Below are positions 26,716 to 34,872 of a stretch of 64,000 nt of DNA, piece by piece (the stretch's first letter is position 1; every line of letters starts with the position of its first letter). Made by a program: the position numbers and the translations under genes. The stretch lies in assembly GCA_958295815.1 (NCBI GenBank), contig OY282374.1:4306682-4370681 (forward strand), in the 5' to 3' direction. Source of the stretch: Candidatus Poribacteria bacterium. GTDB taxonomy: Bacteria; Poribacteria; WGA-4E; WGA-3G. Under the pieces are notes generated by a model. That model was given only the letters and a program-made list of their open reading frames with translations. It searched no databases and was not told the DNA's origin.

Positions 26716-27432
26716 TCAAACGTCACAATCACAACCAGAAAGCAGCATTGGTAATTCAGACAGGCTCTGAATCGTCTCACCCCATCTGCCAGCTTGGGTG
26801 CCGTCTCGATCCAGAAGTATCGGACGAATTCCAACATTCTGCGCTCCAACGACGTCTGCTTCGTAAGTATCACCGACATGGACAACTTCTTCAACCGAAA
26901 TGCCGACTTCCATTAACGTATAATTGAAGATATGCGGATCCGGCTTTATGGACTTAACCCGCGCATCATGCGAGGCAACAATGATGTCAAAATAGTCAGC
27001 GAGCCCCAACCGTTCGTTGAGCGGATCCAGCGGAACACCCCAGTTTGAGACAATCGCTAACTTGAATCCGTCATCCCGTAAAATTTGGAGTGTTGGAACA
27101 ACATCGTCGTAAAGCGTAGCCGCATTGGCAGCAAAAAGCGAGTGTTCGGACTGCAACATCTCCCACGCTATCTGATCAAGGTAGTCCTGAACACCGAGTG
27201 TTTTTAGAAAATGCCGATAACTATCAACCATATGCTGTGTCATCTCTAAGATATTCTGGGCAGTAAGATCGGCGTCAGGGGCGTTTGAATCAAGTTCTTC
27301 GCGTGCCACTGCGTAGAGCGTCCAGTTAACTTCAACACCATATCGGTCTGTGATTCTTTGAAGCCTCGGTTTAAACGGTTCACCCCAAACACATAAAGTT
27401 CTATAAAAGTCAAAAAAAACTGCTTTTATCAT
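26716..27432 (-). CDS. HAD-family hydrolase, paralogue 2 of 3
   Basis: 238 residues. Motif I FFDFYRT, motif II VSNWGVPLDP, motif III Lys in IKPDPHIF and motif IV VGDTYEADVVGA. The final 60 residues are nearly the same as in the flanking HAD genes (for example NVGIRPILLDRDGTQ and RWGETIQSLSELP). It ends with an unusual GCDCDV tail. As in its neighbours, the second Asp of motif I is replaced by Tyr, which in HAD proteins often goes with loss of phosphatase activity in favour of other hydrolysis, though this is not certain. Gap to the next HAD is 11 bases. Confidence 0.88.
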   Translation of the reverse strand: MIKAVFFDFYRTLCVWGEPFKPRLQRITDRYGVEVNWTLYAVAREELDSNAPDADLTAQNILEMTQHMVDSYRHFLKTLGVQDYLDQIAWEMLQSEHSLFAANAATLYDDVVPTLQILRDDGFKLAIVSNWGVPLDPLNERLGLADYFDIIVASHDARVKSIKPDPHIFNYTLMEVGISVEEVVHVGDTYEADVVGAQNVGIRPILLDRDGTQAGRWGETIQSLSELPMLLSGCDCDV

Positions 27433-27444
27433 AATTCCCTTGTT

Positions 27445-28158
27445 TTATACGCTATCAGAAAGCAATTCCGGTAATTCAGACAAGCTTTGGATTGTCGTCA
27501 CCTCATTCCATCTACCGATCTGGCTGCCATCTCGGTCAATCAATATCGGACGAATGCCAGCGTTCCTTGCGCCAATGATATCCGCCTCATAGGTATCACC
27601 CACATGAACTGTCTCTTCAGCTGAAACTCCAATTGCTGCGAGCGTGTAGTTGAAAATATGTGGATCTGGCTTTGCAGACAGGACACGCGTATCATGCGAG
27701 GCAACAATGACATCAAAATAATCCGCGATCCCCAACCGTTCTGTAAGCGGATCCAACGGCGTATCCCAATTTGAAACAATCGCCAACTTGAAACCTGCGT
27801 CTCGCAAATTTTCGAGTGTCGGAACGGTATCATCATAAAGCATAGCATTGCCCGCAGCAAAAAGTGAGTGTTCAGATTGCAAGAGTTCCCACGTTATCTG
27901 TCCTATATGTTCTTTAACACCGAGTTCTCTTATAAATTCATAGTAACTCTCAACGATTTCTCGCATTGTACCAAAAAGGGAATGTTTGGTAGGATCCGAC
28001 CCTGACGCATCCGCATAAAGGTTCTCACGCGCCCTTGCATAACGTTCCCAGTCAATTTCAAACCGGTACCGTTCCGCAATTTTTTGGAGGATCACCTCAA
28101 GCGGCTGTCCCCAAACACACAGCGTGTTATAAAAGTCAAAGAAAACTGCTTTTACCAT
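27445..28158 (-). CDS. HAD-family hydrolase, paralogue 1 of 3
   Basis: 237 residues from the ATG at 28158; an open frame continues upstream but runs into the queC gene and is unlikely to be used. Motif I FFDFYNT, motif II VSNWDTPLDP, motif III AKPDPHIF and motif IV VGDTYEADIIGA. It begins 19 bases after the queC stop. Three homologous HAD genes in a row with gaps of 11-13 bases point to tandem duplication; the N-terminal cap regions differ more than the C-terminal halves. Confidence 0.88.
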   Translation of the reverse strand: MVKAVFFDFYNTLCVWGQPLEVILQKIAERYRFEIDWERYARARENLYADASGSDPTKHSLFGTMREIVESYYEFIRELGVKEHIGQITWELLQSEHSLFAAGNAMLYDDTVPTLENLRDAGFKLAIVSNWDTPLDPLTERLGIADYFDVIVASHDTRVLSAKPDPHIFNYTLAAIGVSAEETVHVGDTYEADIIGARNAGIRPILIDRDGSQIGRWNEVTTIQSLSELPELLSDSV

Positions 28159-28177
28159 TTTTTTGTACCACAAACTG

Positions 28178-28882
28178 TTAGTTTCTGATCTTTCGGGGAT
28201 AATAACGCGTCGGGTCAGGGACACCTGCCTCTTCAAAGCCCCTTTTTCGGAGCAGGCAGCTATCACATCCACCACACGCTCTGCCTTCCGCATCCGGGTC
28301 ATAGCAACTTAAGGTAAGGCTATAATCGACACCGAGTGCCGTGCCAATTTGGATGATCTCCGCCTTTGTTTTATCCATCAGTGGGGCGCGGATTTTTAAC
28401 TTTGTTTTACCCTCAACACCGGCTTGTGTCGCGAGGTTCGCCATCGTTTGATAGGCTTCTATGTATTCCGGACGGCAATCAGGATAGCCACTGTAATCAA
28501 TGGCGTTGGCTCCGATAAAAATGGTATCGGCAGAGAGGACTTCAGCCCATGCGAGCGCGTAGGAGAGAAAAATTGTGTTTCGGGCGGGGACGTAAGTTAT
28601 CGGTATGCCATTTCCCATTTCCGCATCAGATCTATCCTTTGGAACTTCAATATCTGCTGTCAATGCCGACGATCCAAAGGTCCGTAGATCGATGTCAACG
28701 ACTATATGCTGCCGGACCCCTAAGACCTCTGCGATGTTTTCCGCACACTGCAGTTCTACTGTGTGTCGTTGACCGTACCGAAAACTCATTGCATAGGTGT
28801 CATAACCTTCATCGCGGGCGATAGCGAGCACTGTTGTTGAATCTAAGCCGCCACTGAATAAGACAACCGCTTTTTTACGCAA
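28178..28882 (-). CDS. queC: 7-cyano-7-deazaguanine synthase
   Basis: 234 residues, the usual QueC length. The PP-loop ATP pyrophosphatase motif VLFSGGLDST is at residues 7-16; SFRYGQRH, YVPARNTIFLSYALAWAE and IFIGANAIDYSGYPDCRPE are QueC signatures, and the C-terminal zinc site is Cys in SCYDPD and the trio CGGCDSC. The enzyme turns 7-carboxy-7-deazaguanine into preQ0 for queuosine. QueD, QueE and QueF are not in this window. It leads the minus-strand HAD cluster. Confidence 0.96.
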   Translation of the reverse strand: MRKKAVVLFSGGLDSTTVLAIARDEGYDTYAMSFRYGQRHTVELQCAENIAEVLGVRQHIVVDIDLRTFGSSALTADIEVPKDRSDAEMGNGIPITYVPARNTIFLSYALAWAEVLSADTIFIGANAIDYSGYPDCRPEYIEAYQTMANLATQAGVEGKTKLKIRAPLMDKTKAEIIQIGTALGVDYSLTLSCYDPDAEGRACGGCDSCLLRKRGFEEAGVPDPTRYYPRKIRN

Positions 28883-28907
28883 TTCTTTTCCTTCATTCCG
28901 ATGTCGT

Positions 28908-28928
28908 GGGACGGCACAGAGCCGTCCC
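28908..28928. repeat. GGGACGGC hairpin
   Basis: GGGACGGC (28908-28915) pairs with GCCGTCCC (28921-28928) around a 5-base loop. It lies between the jelly-roll gene and queC without a T-run on either strand. Likely a dispersed hairpin rather than a terminator. Confidence 0.6.
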
Positions 28929-28944
28929 TAAAGGATTTCGCGGG

Positions 28945-29472
28945 TTACTCCCGTTCAAACTCTAACTTCGCGAAACGGAGAAAAATACCGCCACCGGGTC
29001 TGGCAAGAGGACCGTTGATAGCCAAACATGCGATGACATGTTTCGCACCCGGTTCCGCGCTTTCTGTAACAACAACGCGTTGGGGCGTATTGAAACCAGA
29101 AGCAGCACCACGTCCTGACTCTCCAAAAGCCAAGTCAATTTCGCCATCAACCCAGACTTCACCGTAGTCATCAATACACGTGTGAAACCACACCTGCGAA
29201 CCGGCAATCGAGACGCCATCAACTTCTTCTGGAAGTGTCACGGTAATCCGATACCAACCAAAGCAGAGTCCCTCAGAGACAACTGCTTGGATATCCTCAC
29301 AAACCGGCCACCCAGAATCGTCATAATCGGCATGACGGGCGGGGCTATCTTTCATCAGATTAACTAAACCCCCATTCGGCTCACCGGGGACAAGTCCATC
29401 GCCATAACGCCATTCAGAATTAGTGAGTTCACGATGTTCCGCATTTTCTAAATCAAGTTCAGCAATAGCCAT
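28945..29472 (-). CDS. Jelly-roll (galactose-binding-like) domain protein
   Basis: 175 residues with no signal peptide visible. The pattern DYDDSGWPVCED, then FGWYRITVTLPEEV, VWFHTCIDDYGEVWVDGEID and a C-terminal FLRFAKLEFE resembles the N-terminal sugar-binding sandwich of family 2 glycosidases and related galactose-binding-like modules. It stands alone without a catalytic domain, so a binding role is inferred. It precedes queC on the minus strand with 62 bases between, including a hairpin. Confidence 0.7.
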   Translation of the reverse strand: MAIAELDLENAEHRELTNSEWRYGDGLVPGEPNGGLVNLMKDSPARHADYDDSGWPVCEDIQAVVSEGLCFGWYRITVTLPEEVDGVSIAGSQVWFHTCIDDYGEVWVDGEIDLAFGESGRGAASGFNTPQRVVVTESAEPGAKHVIACLAINGPLARPGGGIFLRFAKLEFERE

Positions 29473-29510
29473 TACGTATTCCTTTCTTAATTTGAAAGTA
29501 GCACAAACTG

Positions 29511-30698
29511 TTAGTTTGTGATCCTAATATTAGTATACCAGAGTTTATAGGCAATACCAGTTGAAACAATCAAGGAAATTCCTGCAACAATAAATGGAAC
29601 ATGAACAGAGATATTAATTAAAAAACCACTCGCAACGTAACCAAGAAGAAACCCCGTACTCCACGCCAAGTGTGTGAGACCTACGCCGTGCCCCTTTTCA
29701 TCGGGTTCAGTAAATTCATTGATAAACCGTGGGATAGTCGTCGAAAGTCCCCACGCCGCGCCCGCACCAAGTATCCCGAAAATTTCCAGTGCAACCAACG
29801 AGTCGTGAAAAAACGCCACCCCAAAAGCAAGGAGCGTAACGATCGCATTCGCCACGAGGGCAGGTGCACGGTGACCAACTGCATCACATATCCTTCCGAC
29901 AGCCAACTGACACCCAAAAGCAAACAATAGACTGATCGCACCATAATAGCCAGTCGCTTTCACCCCAGCGATACGCTCAATCAAAATCGGCATCAACAGA
30001 TTTACGGAACCCCAATAATAGGTAGGGAAAATACGTAAACCGATCAGCATCCGCATTTCTCGCCGTCGACTCAGATTCAGGTACGCCTCAACGTTAAGGG
30101 TCGATTTCCATATGCCACCCGGCTTCTGTTGGCTGCCTGAAGACTGCTGTCCTAACCGCGGTAAAAAGAGGCACGCGCCTACAAAAAGCACACCTGCTAA
30201 AATCACCGCACCTGTACCGAAAACACTATAAGTGGTGCGATCAATGACTTCGCCCGCGATAGCACTGCCGACCGCACTCCCAACAGTCATACTGATAAAA
30301 TACCAACCCGTTGCCCAACCCAACCGTTCCGGTGGCACTGCACTGATGAGATAACTCTGTCCACCCGCAGTTTTGAAGCCAGACGCGATCCCTTCATAAC
30401 AGAGGATACCCCAAAGAAACAACGGCGTTTGCGTTGTAAAAAGTCCACCTACCACGACTGCGCCTGTTATCCCAACCAGTATGGCAGGCTTCCGTCCGAA
30501 CCGATCACTGAGCGTACCGCCTATTAGTGCCGAGATACCACCAAGCCCGATAGGCAGAGCACGCAGGAGTGCTGCATACAGCGCGGTCTCTTCCAAGATT
30601 CTCTCGGCGTATACCGGAAATAGCATCTGCACCGGTCCGGTTACCAAACCGACAACAAACACGATGCCGCAAAGAAGTATAAACCCCCGACTCCACAT
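29511..30698 (-). CDS. Major facilitator superfamily transporter
   Basis: 395 residues, rich in hydrophobic segments compatible with about 12 membrane helices. The loop 2-3 signature is clear: GGTLSDRFGRKPAILVG near residue 65, and a second weaker version, VGRICDAVGHRAPALVA, lies in the second half near residue 270. These fit a drug- or metabolite-type MFS carrier in the inner membrane. Substrate and direction are not readable. The next minus-strand gene downstream is the jelly-roll protein, 38 bases away. Confidence 0.92.
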   Translation of the reverse strand: MWSRGFILLCGIVFVVGLVTGPVQMLFPVYAERILEETALYAALLRALPIGLGGISALIGGTLSDRFGRKPAILVGITGAVVVGGLFTTQTPLFLWGILCYEGIASGFKTAGGQSYLISAVPPERLGWATGWYFISMTVGSAVGSAIAGEVIDRTTYSVFGTGAVILAGVLFVGACLFLPRLGQQSSGSQQKPGGIWKSTLNVEAYLNLSRRREMRMLIGLRIFPTYYWGSVNLLMPILIERIAGVKATGYYGAISLLFAFGCQLAVGRICDAVGHRAPALVANAIVTLLAFGVAFFHDSLVALEIFGILGAGAAWGLSTTIPRFINEFTEPDEKGHGVGLTHLAWSTGFLLGYVASGFLINISVHVPFIVAGISLIVSTGIAYKLWYTNIRITN

Positions 30699-30799
30699 GT
30701 TTTAATTATGGTGGTCCGCTACGATCCTCCCGTCGGTTCATTAGTCGTATCCGATAAGATCTACATGTCAAAGGGACAACTGTTTTTTGGCATAGCACC

Positions 30800-32431
30800 T
30801 CAAAAATAGCGTATCAGGCTGTCTGTAATATTCGGTGCAGCCGTCCCAAGTCCACACGCGCTCGTTGCCTTCATAACCTCGCCGATTCTCAAAATGAGTG
30901 CCTCTGAATTCGGTTGCAACGGTGCTGACAAAAGCTCCGTCAACCGCTGTGTACCGATACGACAAGGGAAACATTTCCCACAAGATTCCTCAGCAAAAAA
31001 TTCCATCGCATCGCGTGCGACATCAAGCATATCTCGTGTATTATCAAACACCATGATTCCCGCCGCGCCAAGCATCGCACCGACTTTTTGGAAACTTGGT
31101 TCATCAATAGTAATGTCAAGATCGTTCCCAGCGATAAACCCACCTGATAACCCTGCAGTTGTAATCGCTTGAATCTCGCGTCCCTCTGGAGCCCCACCTG
31201 CCCACTTATAAAGAAGCGTCTTCAACGGGAGCCCAAACGGTACTTCGTAATTCCCCGGTCTTTGAATGTCGCCAGAGAGACTGATAATCTTTGTACCTGC
31301 CAAGTTCTCGTCATAACTGAGGCTTTTATACCATGCAGCACCGTGCCGGACAATCTGGACAGCAGCGGCGAGTGTCTCAACATTGTTGACAACAGTCGGT
31401 AAATTCTCGAATCCATGCGTCACAGGATAAGGTGGACGGTTCCTTGGAAACGGATGTTTCCCTTCCAGACTGTTCAACAATGATCCCTCTTCACCACAGA
31501 CATAAGCACCAGCACCCCGCCGAATGTAAATATGGAAATTAAAGTCTTCATCAAGGATAGCATCGCCGAGTAGTCCAGCATCTTCTGCTTCCGCAAGTGC
31601 TCGTTCAAGTATTTTGAGGGTTTCTGGGTATTCATACCGAAGATAGATAAAGCCACGCGTCGCACCTGTTGCGTAAGCGGTAAGCGTCATGCCTTCAATC
31701 ACAGCATGCGGTGCATAATCAAGAATAACCCGATCCTTGAAGCATCCGGGTTCACCTTCATCGGCATTACAGACAACCGTCTTCGGTTCACCGGGAGCGT
31801 TGAGAACCGATTCCCACTTCACACCAGTTGGAAATCCTGCACCACCTCTGCCAGCGAGTTGACTCTCTTTAAGCGTCTCAATTACATCTGTTGGCGCGAG
31901 CGTCGTTATAGCACGAGTTAACGCTTCGTAGCCACCAGTACGTCGGTAGCCTGTCAATGTCCCGCGTTCAGGTTCGCGAATCTCAGCGAAGATACATTCC
32001 TCGCCATCGCCAGGATATGGTGGTGGTAAAGGCGTGGATTCCACAGAAAGCGAATCTACGCGTTTTCCGGTGAACACCTCATGGCCTCTCAAAACCGGTA
32101 TACAGTCGTCGCATCTTCCAGCACACGGCATCGGAGTCGCGCCTTCGTCTTTGAGTGCGTCAAGGATTTCCAAGCCGCCTTGCAACCGGCAAACCGGACC
32201 GGTACACACACGCGGCGCACTTTGTCCCGGGGCTTCACTCGCAAAATGGTGGTAAAAGGTTAGGGTGCCGAAGAGTTCTGCAAGCGGAATTCGAAGCCCG
32301 ACTGCGATGTCGCGAAGGACTGCCTCCGAAATAAACCCATCTCGGTCATGGAAGGCATGTAATAGTGCGAGGAGTGGGGCGGGTTCATCACGCCAATGGG
32401 CAATCACTTCTCGATTCGTCGGGGCTGTCAT
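30800..32431 (-). CDS. NuoE-NuoF fusion flavoprotein (NADH-binding diaphorase subunit)
   Basis: 543 residues. The first 150 residues are the thioredoxin-like [2Fe-2S] NuoE module with Cys in RVCTGPVC and PCAGRC. The rest is NuoF: the FMN/NADH loop GRGGAGFPTGVKW near residue 195, NADEGEPGCFKDR, GAYVCGEEGSLLNSLEG and the [4Fe-4S] ligands ESCGKCFPCRIG with a further Cys in SACGLG. Such fusions occur as HoxF of NAD-reducing hydrogenases or the beta subunit of NAD-dependent formate dehydrogenases. No hydrogenase, formate dehydrogenase or other Nuo gene is nearby, so its electron partner lies elsewhere or is unknown. Confidence 0.93.
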   Translation of the reverse strand: MTAPTNREVIAHWRDEPAPLLALLHAFHDRDGFISEAVLRDIAVGLRIPLAELFGTLTFYHHFASEAPGQSAPRVCTGPVCRLQGGLEILDALKDEGATPMPCAGRCDDCIPVLRGHEVFTGKRVDSLSVESTPLPPPYPGDGEECIFAEIREPERGTLTGYRRTGGYEALTRAITTLAPTDVIETLKESQLAGRGGAGFPTGVKWESVLNAPGEPKTVVCNADEGEPGCFKDRVILDYAPHAVIEGMTLTAYATGATRGFIYLRYEYPETLKILERALAEAEDAGLLGDAILDEDFNFHIYIRRGAGAYVCGEEGSLLNSLEGKHPFPRNRPPYPVTHGFENLPTVVNNVETLAAAVQIVRHGAAWYKSLSYDENLAGTKIISLSGDIQRPGNYEVPFGLPLKTLLYKWAGGAPEGREIQAITTAGLSGGFIAGNDLDITIDEPSFQKVGAMLGAAGIMVFDNTRDMLDVARDAMEFFAEESCGKCFPCRIGTQRLTELLSAPLQPNSEALILRIGEVMKATSACGLGTAAPNITDSLIRYF

Positions 32432-32533
32432 TTAATGCTCCAATACTGTAACACTAAAGATTGGTTTCATTCTGCATCTTATCAATTCTTGGGCTTCACG
32501 TCAACGCTTTTTTCAGAACTTTACAGTTCACCC

Positions 32534-32596
32534 GTAGGAGGGATCTCCAAATTGTGCTCCTAAAGCACAATTTGTCTTAGCTTTACATTTCCCGAC
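32534..32596. repeat. Hairpin repeat family, copy 3
   Basis: GTAGGAGGGATCTCC, then CAAATTGTGCT (32548-32558) pairs perfectly with AGCACAATTTG (32564-32574) around a 5-base loop, then TCTTAGCTTTACATTTCCCGAC. Both sides of the upper stem differ from copy 2 yet remain paired. The copy lies between the NuoE-NuoF start and the end of the next minus-strand PhyH gene. Confidence 0.88.
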
Positions 32597-32617
32597 CTCT
32601 GATCTCCCGTAGAATCT

Positions 32618-33436
32618 TCACTCAGGAACATCCACTTTAAACGGATCTATAAGCATATTCAAAGCCTTCCGCTGCCCATGATCTCGGCTCTCAAGATCGT
32701 GGAGTGCCTCGGGAATTTCGTCCTTATGGGCATCAAATGGAAACCACTGAGACGAGTCGGCGTGATGGAACTGTTTCGCATAGACCCAACGCAAAAATAC
32801 CGTCATCCGGGGATAAGCATCGTGTTTCCACCGTCTTCCGGCATGCCGTGTGTTTGGCAAAAATACAATGAAATCGCCAGCGTTCACAGGAACATTGTGG
32901 ACCATCGGCGGTGGATCGTCCATTGTGATGTATTCAGGATATTGGAATTCGGACTTGTGGCTTCCCGGAATACAAGCAAACCCATTACCGGGCGGTACAT
33001 CCACTAACGAAACGGAGAGATTAAAAAAACTCGCGAATATCTCATCGTTGGCGACTTGATATTGGTGGTGCGGACTTCTAAACCAACCTTTATGCCCGCC
33101 GTGCAGCTCCAAACCATCCGCATCTGGATAGCAGATATTCGCTACAACATCAAAAACTCGGGGATGGTTCCAAGTCAGCGCAGTTGCCACACGTAGGATA
33201 TCTGGATTCAGAATGAGCCGTTGGAACGCTTCATGTCCGTAATGCATGTTATAGACCCACCACGGTTTTCCCTCGGGTGCGTTAATCCGCATCGGTGGCT
33301 TGAAATCCGCTGCGTCCCATTCACACCACTCGAACATCTGTGCCTTCATCAACTCAACATCCGCTTTCGGCACGGCATCGCGCACCACAAAATAACCGAG
33401 TAGATCAAGATACCATTTTTCTTCCTGTGTCAGCAT
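32618..33436 (-). CDS. PhyH-family protein with H-x-G facial motif
   Basis: 272 residues of the phytanoyl-CoA dioxygenase superfamily (Fe(II)/2-oxoglutarate fold). The distal His is seen in NTRHAGRRWK and a 2OG-binding Arg in YPRMTVFL. In the proximal motif, the place of H-x-D is taken by LHGGHKGW, that is H-x-G. Alignment by eye with the adjacent paralogue (LHRDTSGF) supports the equivalence. H-x-A or H-x-G is the hallmark of Fe/2OG halogenases, where chloride replaces the Asp. It could alternatively be a member of a non-canonical PhyH subgroup. Its start overlaps the stop of the upstream PhyH gene by 7 bases, so the two are likely coupled. Confidence 0.85.
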   Translation of the reverse strand: MLTQEEKWYLDLLGYFVVRDAVPKADVELMKAQMFEWCEWDAADFKPPMRINAPEGKPWWVYNMHYGHEAFQRLILNPDILRVATALTWNHPRVFDVVANICYPDADGLELHGGHKGWFRSPHHQYQVANDEIFASFFNLSVSLVDVPPGNGFACIPGSHKSEFQYPEYITMDDPPPMVHNVPVNAGDFIVFLPNTRHAGRRWKHDAYPRMTVFLRWVYAKQFHHADSSQWFPFDAHKDEIPEALHDLESRDHGQRKALNMLIDPFKVDVPE

Positions 33437-34302
33437 AGTTCTTCTCCGTTCTCCAGTTTCTTGAGAATCCTTTTGGCAAACGCCTTCTCGCTCCGTTGGA
33501 TGGATTCCAATTCGTATTGGTCTGTAGAAATGCGATCCCGATGCGTTTCTATTGGAAGGTTATAGTTCTCATTGAAATAGAAACTAAACTGATACCGATT
33601 GAAGACAACCCGACGTGGATAGTCAACTTTCCAAAATTTTGCGCCGTGCATCAGTCGTGATGAGAAGATGAGGCAATCTCCTGCTTTTAACTCAAAGGTG
33701 ATTGCAGGTGCCCACTCGTTATCAATGTCAAGCGTTTCGGGGAGTTCAATTCGCGATTTATGTGTGCCCGGAATACACATAAAACCGTTGTCCTCTGGCA
33801 CATCGACAAGTGTTATAGCAGTATTGACGTAATTGCTGTAGATTTGTCCATTCCCGGCTTGGTAGTCGTTGTGCGGATTATGAAAACCATCAGGAAAATC
33901 AAAACCGCTGGTATCCCGATGAAGCCTCTCCTTTTCATCCTCACCGATGGGACGCTGTTTCTGCATAACAAGCGCACAGTTGAAGAGTCTCGGACGGTTC
34001 CACATCAAACCCATCACAATCCGCATCACCTTTTCATTGAGCGACAACCGCTCGAAAATCCGATCGCCGTACTGAACATTATTCAGGACACCGCTATAGT
34101 CGTCTTGGTTGACGTTCACCGGTTCGGGAGCGGCTTCGGGATCAGCAAACCACTCCTTTGCTATCTCAAGCATCCGTTCTACCTCTGTTGGTGAAATCAC
34201 CTGTCGAAGCACCAGATAGCCAAACAAATCATAGTGCCATTTCTCTTCCTCCGTTAGTGTAGAGGCAAGATTGATGGCACTGTCTTCACCGCGAATTAGC
34301 AT
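33430..34302 (-). CDS. PhyH-family Fe(II)/2-oxoglutarate dioxygenase
   Basis: 290 residues. The H-x-D motif is RLHRDTSG, the distal His is in RLMHGAKFW and the 2OG Arg in YPRRVVFNR. NGFMCIPGTHKS is the usual loop before the second half of the barrel. PhyH-family enzymes hydroxylate small organic molecules; the substrate is not evident. It is translated first in a pair with the H-x-G paralogue, whose start overlaps its end. An alpha/beta hydrolase remnant lies just upstream. Confidence 0.9.
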   Translation of the reverse strand: MLIRGEDSAINLASTLTEEEKWHYDLFGYLVLRQVISPTEVERMLEIAKEWFADPEAAPEPVNVNQDDYSGVLNNVQYGDRIFERLSLNEKVMRIVMGLMWNRPRLFNCALVMQKQRPIGEDEKERLHRDTSGFDFPDGFHNPHNDYQAGNGQIYSNYVNTAITLVDVPEDNGFMCIPGTHKSRIELPETLDIDNEWAPAITFELKAGDCLIFSSRLMHGAKFWKVDYPRRVVFNRYQFSFYFNENYNLPIETHRDRISTDQYELESIQRSEKAFAKRILKKLENGEELC

Positions 34303-34322
34303 ACTGTCTCCTAAGAATTTTG

Positions 34323-34564
34323 TTACATTACCTGACTACGGATAAACTGCCTGTGCGATGCCTTCACTTCATCGGACTTTTCCACCCAAGGATAGTGTCC
34401 TGATTCAGGAACCGATGCAAACGTCCCACGACAGAGTTTAGAGGCAAGCGTCTCTATAAAGGTGCCCGGGACGAGGATCACAAGTCCCATGTCGGTATCC
34501 CTTCGCCTTGAACAACTGTCCAAAGCCGAACACCATTAATCGGAAGTATCTGTTCTTGATTCAT
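34323..34564 (-). pseudogene. Alpha/beta hydrolase remnant
   Basis: On the minus strand the ATG at 34564 opens a short frame MNQEQILPINGVRLWTVVQG that continues as EGIPTWDL and then stops; this is the start of an alpha/beta-hydrolase. A second frame follows immediately (VILVPGT, then FASVPESGHYPWVEKSDEV) and reads like the C-terminal catalytic-His segment of the same family, with the His in ESGHYPW. The nucleophile elbow and cap are missing. So the gene seems to have lost its middle and shifted frame. About 80 codons remain instead of the usual 270-300. Confidence 0.65.
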
Positions 34565-34719
34565 TTCTCACCAATTCTAATAGCAGCTCGCAACGAGACT
34601 GGTTTATTGGGTAGCAGGACGGTTTCATGGCATCCGTCTGTGATAGAAATAAGTTGCTTTTTTATGAGGATACAAGTTTTAGCCACACAAGTCAATAAAA
34701 AAATAAGTTTGATTTTTTG

Positions 34720-34748
34720 TTGACAATCTTCGACAAATTTGCCATCAT
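34720..34748 (+). promoter_or_regulatory. Promoter candidate upstream of LamG gene
   Basis: A perfect TTGACA (34720-34725) and CATCAT (34743-34748, 4 of 6 matches to TATAAT) lie 17 bases apart, 125 bases before the LamG start codon. The rest of the gap 34565-34872 is AT-rich with no gene. Confidence 0.4.
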
Positions 34749-34872
34749 GGCGATAGTCAAAATGTGATGAATGTGATTCAGAAGGTATCCGTTAATTTTT
34801 CACATCACTATTTCATCAGAACCTCTCAAAGCATTCCAATTGTATCGCCAAACTGGAAAAATGGAGGCAATC

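Noticed and set aside
28159..28302. Long N-terminal extension of the first HAD protein
   Set aside because: It would overlap the end of queC in a different frame; the ATG at 28158 matches the starts of the two paralogues.
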